Source of the DNA: M269 sp964640795
GTDB taxonomy: Bacteria; Pseudomonadota; Gammaproteobacteria; Enterobacterales; Alteromonadaceae
Assembly: GCA_964640795.1 (NCBI GenBank)
Contig: CAZXIN010000009.1
Location: 1 to 64,000, forward strand
DNA: 64,000 nt
Reading direction: 5' to 3'
The notes below the pieces were generated by a model. The model did not search any database. It was not told the DNA's origin and worked only from the letters and a program-made list of their open reading frames with translations. Positions 60,146 through 64,000 of this stretch are shown here, one piece after another. Made by a program: the position numbers and the translations under genes. The number at the start of each line of letters is the position of its first letter. The first letter of the stretch is position 1.

Positions 60146-60454
60146 GTGAACAAAGAACAAAGAACAGAGATAGAAGCGAGTGTATTTAGACAGCTCTTGG
60201 CACATCTAGACGCTAATAAAGATGTGCAGAATATTGATTTAATGATATTGGCAGACTTCTGTCGAAACTGTTTAGCTAAGTGGTATTCCGCAGCAGCAAA
60301 AGAACAAGGGCTAGCAGTTGACTATGATGAAGCGAGAGAAGTGGTTTACGGTATGCCTTTTGCTGATTGGAAGAGTCAATTTCAGACACCGGCTACTGAC
60401 GAACAACTTGCTGCATTTGAAGCCAGACAAGCAGTTAAAAAGTCGAGCTGTTAA
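60146..60454 (+). CDS. DUF1244 protein
   Basis: 102 residues from the GTG at 60146, with GGAG 9 nt upstream; an earlier TTG (60131) would put the ribosome binding site inside the gene. Contains the DUF1244 core RNCLAKWYSAAAKEQGLAVD and YGMPFADWKSQFQ. Small helical family of unknown function in Proteobacteria. Starts 17 nt after the pnp terminator, so it may depend on read-through or its own promoter. Confidence 0.85.
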   Translation: MNKEQRTEIEASVFRQLLAHLDANKDVQNIDLMILADFCRNCLAKWYSAAAKEQGLAVDYDEAREVVYGMPFADWKSQFQTPATDEQLAAFEARQAVKKSSC

Positions 60455-60629
60455 GAGGCCTGTTTCTGTTAGTTAACGCTTGGGAAGAACAACGTTGAAA
60501 CAGAAGCAGATCCCAGTGAAGTATTTTGCTACTATCGATAATAACCCGATAGCATTATATGAACTAACGGCTCTAGAGTACGTTCATTGAGTTATTATTT
60601 ATTCGTTAGGTAATAAACCTATATAGGCG

Positions 60630-61553
60630 ATGAAGAGTTTTATGCATAAACGTATTATACAGCTAGGACTGATAGTGAGTTCACTATTAGCAGGCTGTGC
60701 AACTGTACCTACAAGCGGTACAAGTCAGTCACAAATGGGTAATTTAGTACTTGCTGAACCAGCCCCTGTGAACTATCGAAGCCAAGTTGCTTTAGCTCGT
60801 ATCAATCAAGTACTGGCTCAAGTTGAGAGAAACCTCAACGATATTCAGCGAGCGCAACTCTATTATGAGCGGGCTGTTTTATATGATAGCTTGGGTTTGA
60901 AAGGGTTAGCACAGTATGATCTCAACATTGCGTTGAAGTTTAAGCCAGATATGGCAGAAGCTTATAACTATATGGGTATTCATTTTACGGAAGAGATGGA
61001 ATTCGATCAGGCCTATGAGGCGTTTGATTCAACACTAGACATTAACCCTGACCATGATTTTGCTTTCTTAAATAGAGGTATCGCACTTTACTACGGTGGT
61101 AGGGCAAGCTTGGCGTTTGAAGATTTAAGTGTGTTTTATCAACTAGATGATACAGACCCGTACAGAGTGCTATGGGCTTATATTGTTGAGAAAGAAATTG
61201 ATGAGACCCTTGCGTTAGAGCATTTAGTGCAAGCGCGAGAGAAGTTGAGCAATGATAATTGGGCAACTTTACTCGTTGATTTGTATTTAGAACGAATTAA
61301 CGAGAATACATTGTTGAGTAAATTGCTTGAAGGCGTTAGTAGCCAGCAGCAATTGACAGATAAGTTATGTGAAGCTTATTTTTATTTGGGTAAGTATCAT
61401 GCCGCAAGAGACAATAACGCCGTCGCATCTAATTATTTTAAGTTAGCGTTGAGTACGAATGTTTATCAATTTGTTGAACACCGTTATGCACGTTTGGAGT
61501 TAGATTTGATGCGTGAGGAAGCCTTTGCAAACGCTGATGAAGCTAATAATTAA
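60630..61553 (+). CDS. nlpI: Lipoprotein NlpI
   Basis: A 307-residue TPR lipoprotein with lipobox LAGC at the end of the signal peptide, then TPR repeats (AEAYNYMGIHFTEEMEFDQA, FAFLNRGIALYYGGRASLAF). NlpI is an outer-membrane adaptor that controls peptidoglycan endopeptidases (MepS turnover with Prc). Location just after pnp is conserved in gammaproteobacteria. ATG at 60630 or 60642; both give a signal peptide. Confidence 0.92.
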   Translation: MKSFMHKRIIQLGLIVSSLLAGCATVPTSGTSQSQMGNLVLAEPAPVNYRSQVALARINQVLAQVERNLNDIQRAQLYYERAVLYDSLGLKGLAQYDLNIALKFKPDMAEAYNYMGIHFTEEMEFDQAYEAFDSTLDINPDHDFAFLNRGIALYYGGRASLAFEDLSVFYQLDDTDPYRVLWAYIVEKEIDETLALEHLVQAREKLSNDNWATLLVDLYLERINENTLLSKLLEGVSSQQQLTDKLCEAYFYLGKYHAARDNNAVASNYFKLALSTNVYQFVEHRYARLELDLMREEAFANADEANN

Positions 61554-61574
61554 CTGTCGATTGAAAAAACGCCT

Positions 61575-63131
61575 ATGACAACATCTCATCGGAGGCGTCT
61601 AAGATTGTGGAGCCTGGCTTTTTTGGGTTCCTTATTAATGTTTTCCGATACGAATTTCTCCTCAGATTGGTTATGGAATGCGTCTGAAGAGGATAACAAC
61701 CCTCAACGTTGGTACCGTGCAGCAAGCATGGGACACCAAGAATCACTGTTAAAACTAACCGCTTATGCCACGCTTGAACGTAGTGTATTTTGGTTGAGTA
61801 GGGCAGCTGAATTGGGTGATAAAGACGCTTATTATCAGCTTGCGCTAACCAGCTCTGATAAAAGCAAGCGCAAATCTTACTTACTTAAAGCTGCAAATGC
61901 AGAACATATCAAATCTCAATTCTGGCTAGGGTTAAATGCTGCAAAAGATGAAGAGCGTATTCACTGGTTAACAGAAGCTGCCGAACAGCAATATCTACCA
62001 GCTCAGATCGCTTTATATCAATTATGGATATTACGCGGTGATTTTGAAAAAGCTATGCCTTGGCTGGAGAGGACTTCAAAGTCTGAAGCCGAGAGTAACC
62101 TTATCCTAGGGAGATATCATTGGAATACTAAAGCGTTCGAGAAAGCTAAAGGGTATTTTACACAAGCACGAAATCTGGGAAATGGGAAAGCTTCACAATT
62201 ATTAAAGACCATAGACAACTATTGGTGGGGAGCTAGCGCTGCCTCTAATACAGCTGCTTTTGGAAATGTGCCCATTGAGCAATGCCACATGCAAATCCAG
62301 CCGATTGTGAACAGTTTGGATGGTATGAGTAAAGTATTGGATATCAAAAGCCAATATGCAAAAGATAAGCGACTGAGTGCATTATCTATATGTATTAATA
62401 AGCCTATATGGGTTAAACCAGAGCAGATGCCTTGTAGTGCAAATTGGCGTTCTCAAGGCCGCCTAGGTTGCGACCTGAGCTATTTAGCTACCCGTCTTAA
62501 AGCACCAAGCTTTACGCATTTGCTAGTTGTTGGCGAGCAAGGAAAAGCGAATGTCAATAATGGTGTGCTCTATCTAGACTTAGTCGATAGCTACGACGTA
62601 TTTGTCCATGAACTTGCGCATTTTGTTGGGTTTGCCGATGAATACCCTTTAGGTGAATCACTTGCAGAACGTATCTGTCATATCGATACACCACCTCCTA
62701 ATATCGTAATACAAGCGCCTATAGTAGAGCTTGATGTTGTGTCGATTGATAATGACGATGGAGATACTGGTGCTCAGGCTGTACCTTTGGAAACAGAAGA
62801 ACAGGCGCCTTTAGATTTAAGTTATTGGGAAAAGTTTGGCGAAAGCATCCAGTTAACGCGTTCAAGGACATGCAATAATCATGAGAATCAAGCGTTTAAA
62901 GCATCAAGTAGACTGACTTTCATGGAGTATTACGATACGAAGTATATTCCACCTTTATATTTGGCGATATGGGAGGAACGTTTATCAGAGAAGGACGCTT
63001 TAATCCCTGCTTACGTTAATTTGGGGCAGGCATTGGAACAAAGTGGAGACTATGAAGCTGCTAAATATTGGTGGCAACAGCTTAAATTGTTTCATCTAAA
63101 AGAGCCTGTTATTGAGCCTTATAGTTTTTAA
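61575..63131 (+). CDS. Sel1/TPR protein with M64-like metalloprotease motif
   Basis: A 518-residue protein with an N-terminal membrane anchor or signal (SLAFLGSLLMFS). Sel1/TPR-like repeats (about 45-215) are followed by a domain with HELAHFVGFADEY from His345: the H-E-x-x-H-x-x-G-x-x-D-E zinc-protease pattern resembling the M64 family. An Asp-rich insert follows (about 375-410), then C-terminal TPR-like helices. Predicted envelope metalloprotease with a protein-binding scaffold. It follows nlpI by 21 nt and may be in the same unit. Confidence 0.8.
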   Translation: MTTSHRRRLRLWSLAFLGSLLMFSDTNFSSDWLWNASEEDNNPQRWYRAASMGHQESLLKLTAYATLERSVFWLSRAAELGDKDAYYQLALTSSDKSKRKSYLLKAANAEHIKSQFWLGLNAAKDEERIHWLTEAAEQQYLPAQIALYQLWILRGDFEKAMPWLERTSKSEAESNLILGRYHWNTKAFEKAKGYFTQARNLGNGKASQLLKTIDNYWWGASAASNTAAFGNVPIEQCHMQIQPIVNSLDGMSKVLDIKSQYAKDKRLSALSICINKPIWVKPEQMPCSANWRSQGRLGCDLSYLATRLKAPSFTHLLVVGEQGKANVNNGVLYLDLVDSYDVFVHELAHFVGFADEYPLGESLAERICHIDTPPPNIVIQAPIVELDVVSIDNDDGDTGAQAVPLETEEQAPLDLSYWEKFGESIQLTRSRTCNNHENQAFKASSRLTFMEYYDTKYIPPLYLAIWEERLSEKDALIPAYVNLGQALEQSGDYEAAKYWWQQLKLFHLKEPVIEPYSF

Positions 63132-63168
63132 AGTTTAACCAGTTAATTTTTCAGGCCAGCTTACTCTT

Positions 63169-64000
63169 TCATTCCAATATCATAACTTTACTTTGATAGT
63201 CGGAGATGGATTGGACACTTAATTTCGTTTGATCCGGAGCCACATCGTAATAACTGAGAGGTAAAGATAGCGCTTGAGCACCTGAGTATAGCGTTGATTG
63301 TTTGCCCGTCGTTAAGTCGTAATGGTGTATGCTAAATTTCTGATTCACATGTTGTTGCCAATAGACGCCATCATTAAAAGCTTTTAATTTTCCTAATGCA
63401 GATATATCAACATCCTCTACAACCTTAATTTCCTGTTGGCTTTTTTGATCCCAAAGCCAAATACCTGATTGAAGCCTTAGTATAAAATGGAATCGACCGT
63501 TAGGGCTTATAGCGCTGTCAATAACGCCTTTGAATCGTGTCTCTGTTTCTGTATTGCTCTCAATATTATATTGAAGTAGCTGTGGTCCATTTTCGCTTAT
63601 CTGAGAGTAGTAGACAATTTGGCTATTGGAGTGCCAATGATGCAAGTATACAGGTTTCTCAATATTCAACTGATGAAGGCGTTTGTTGGTCATATGGTAA
63701 ACGAATGCTTCTCCACTGGTGGTTATTATGAGTAACTTTTGATTATCAAATGACCATTGTACATTAGTAATGTCTTGTTTTTGGAGCTGATCAATTTGTA
63801 AAGCTTTCTCTGTACCACCTTCTTTTAACCATATTTGATGTTGCCCTGTGCGGTTTGAAATAAATGCGCCAATTTCGCTGTTTGTTGAGTACTTGAATGA
63901 ATAATCCAAAAACTCGGAAACAACGAATTCGGTTTTATCCTTCTCTAGGACTAATGACTTGAGTGCAGTATTTGGGGAAACAGTGTATTGGTCGATATGT
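63169..64000 (-). CDS. Beta-propeller part of a probable CadC-like regulator (partial, runs off right edge)
   Basis: The frame is open from the right edge (HIDQYTVSPNTALKSLVLEK) to a stop at 63169; the TTG at 63909 is inside the gene, not its start. The visible 277 residues hold PD40/WD40-like repeats (EIGAFISNRTGQHQIWLKEG, AISPNGRFHFILR and DVAPDQTKLSVQS). Such C-terminal propellers follow a winged helix and one membrane segment in CadC-like regulators; that part would be outside the window. Points toward the Sel1/M64 gene. Confidence 0.72.
   Translation of the reverse strand, partial: HIDQYTVSPNTALKSLVLEKDKTEFVVSEFLDYSFKYSTNSEIGAFISNRTGQHQIWLKEGGTEKALQIDQLQKQDITNVQWSFDNQKLLIITTSGEAFVYHMTNKRLHQLNIEKPVYLHHWHSNSQIVYYSQISENGPQLLQYNIESNTETETRFKGVIDSAISPNGRFHFILRLQSGIWLWDQKSQQEIKVVEDVDISALGKLKAFNDGVYWQQHVNQKFSIHHYDLTTGKQSTLYSGAQALSLPLSYYDVAPDQTKLSVQSISDYQSKVMILE

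Noticed and set aside
63909..64000. Start of an independent gene at the TTG at 63909
   Set aside because: The frame remains open to the window edge with sensible propeller-type sequence, so the gene begins beyond the window.
1..64000. CRISPR array, tRNA or rRNA genes
   Set aside because: No regular repeat-spacer pattern and no tRNA cloverleaf or rRNA signature was noticed when reading the window; a dedicated search would be needed to exclude short or degenerate cases.

Overview
The window looks like the chromosome of a marine-type gammaproteobacterium of moderate G+C. The core genes (murI, pnp, nlpI, DUF1244, SoxR) and the CadC-like regulators fused to TPR or beta-propeller domains fit Alteromonadales or Kangiellaceae-like lineages; the genus cannot be fixed from sequence alone.

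Positions 1-34464 are one end and most of the body of a Mu-like (transposable) prophage, read almost entirely on the minus strand. From its repressor end leftwards it carries: a plus-strand S24-like repressor; a divergent early operon (Ner, MuA transposase, MuB ATPase, HTH proteins, DUF3164, GemA, a Mor/C-type activator, a RepA-like ATPase); an accessory block; a lysis cassette; Mu-type head genes (DUF3486, terminase, DUF935 portal, gpF, gpG, gpI protease, gpT, gp35, gp36, gp37); and a long-tail (siphovirus) module as in B3/D3112-type phages (tail tube, G/GT chaperones with a -1 slippery site, tape measure, distal tail proteins, NlpC/P60-like protein, J-like tip protein, fibre). The fibre gene runs off the left edge, so the other phage end is outside the window. 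The visible phage end is marked by five AAGTCGGATC boxes at 34330-34464. Two copies of a 27-bp bipartite motif lie 24-25 nt upstream of the endolysin and gpI genes, the positions of Mu's P-lys and P-I late promoters.

Positions 34465-42000 are an accessory island: an IS200-like remnant, an integrase remnant, a three-gene ABC-3C type defence operon (nuclease-like effector, middle component, DUF3732 ABC ATPase), a gene with a nucleoside-deoxyribosyltransferase-like (DRHyd) domain, a stand-alone tyrosine recombinase and two unknown genes.

Positions 42000-50800 hold a CadC-like regulator between two probable targets (a PD40 propeller protein and an exported methyltransferase). Matching triplets of 10-bp repeats lie on either side of the regulator. 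This is followed by an internally deleted IS3 element, then soxR with a divergent SoxR-type promoter driving a RidA-like / PACE efflux / VOC cluster, and an AlpA-like gene broken by a stop codon.

Positions 50900-64000 are mostly core chromosome: a large BNR/VPS10-like exported protein, murI, an ECF sigma factor with a DUF6768 partner, a WYL regulator with a small monooxygenase-like gene, pnp (with no rpsO upstream) ending at a clear terminator, DUF1244, nlpI, a Sel1/M64-like metalloprotease, and a partial propeller-type regulator at the right edge.
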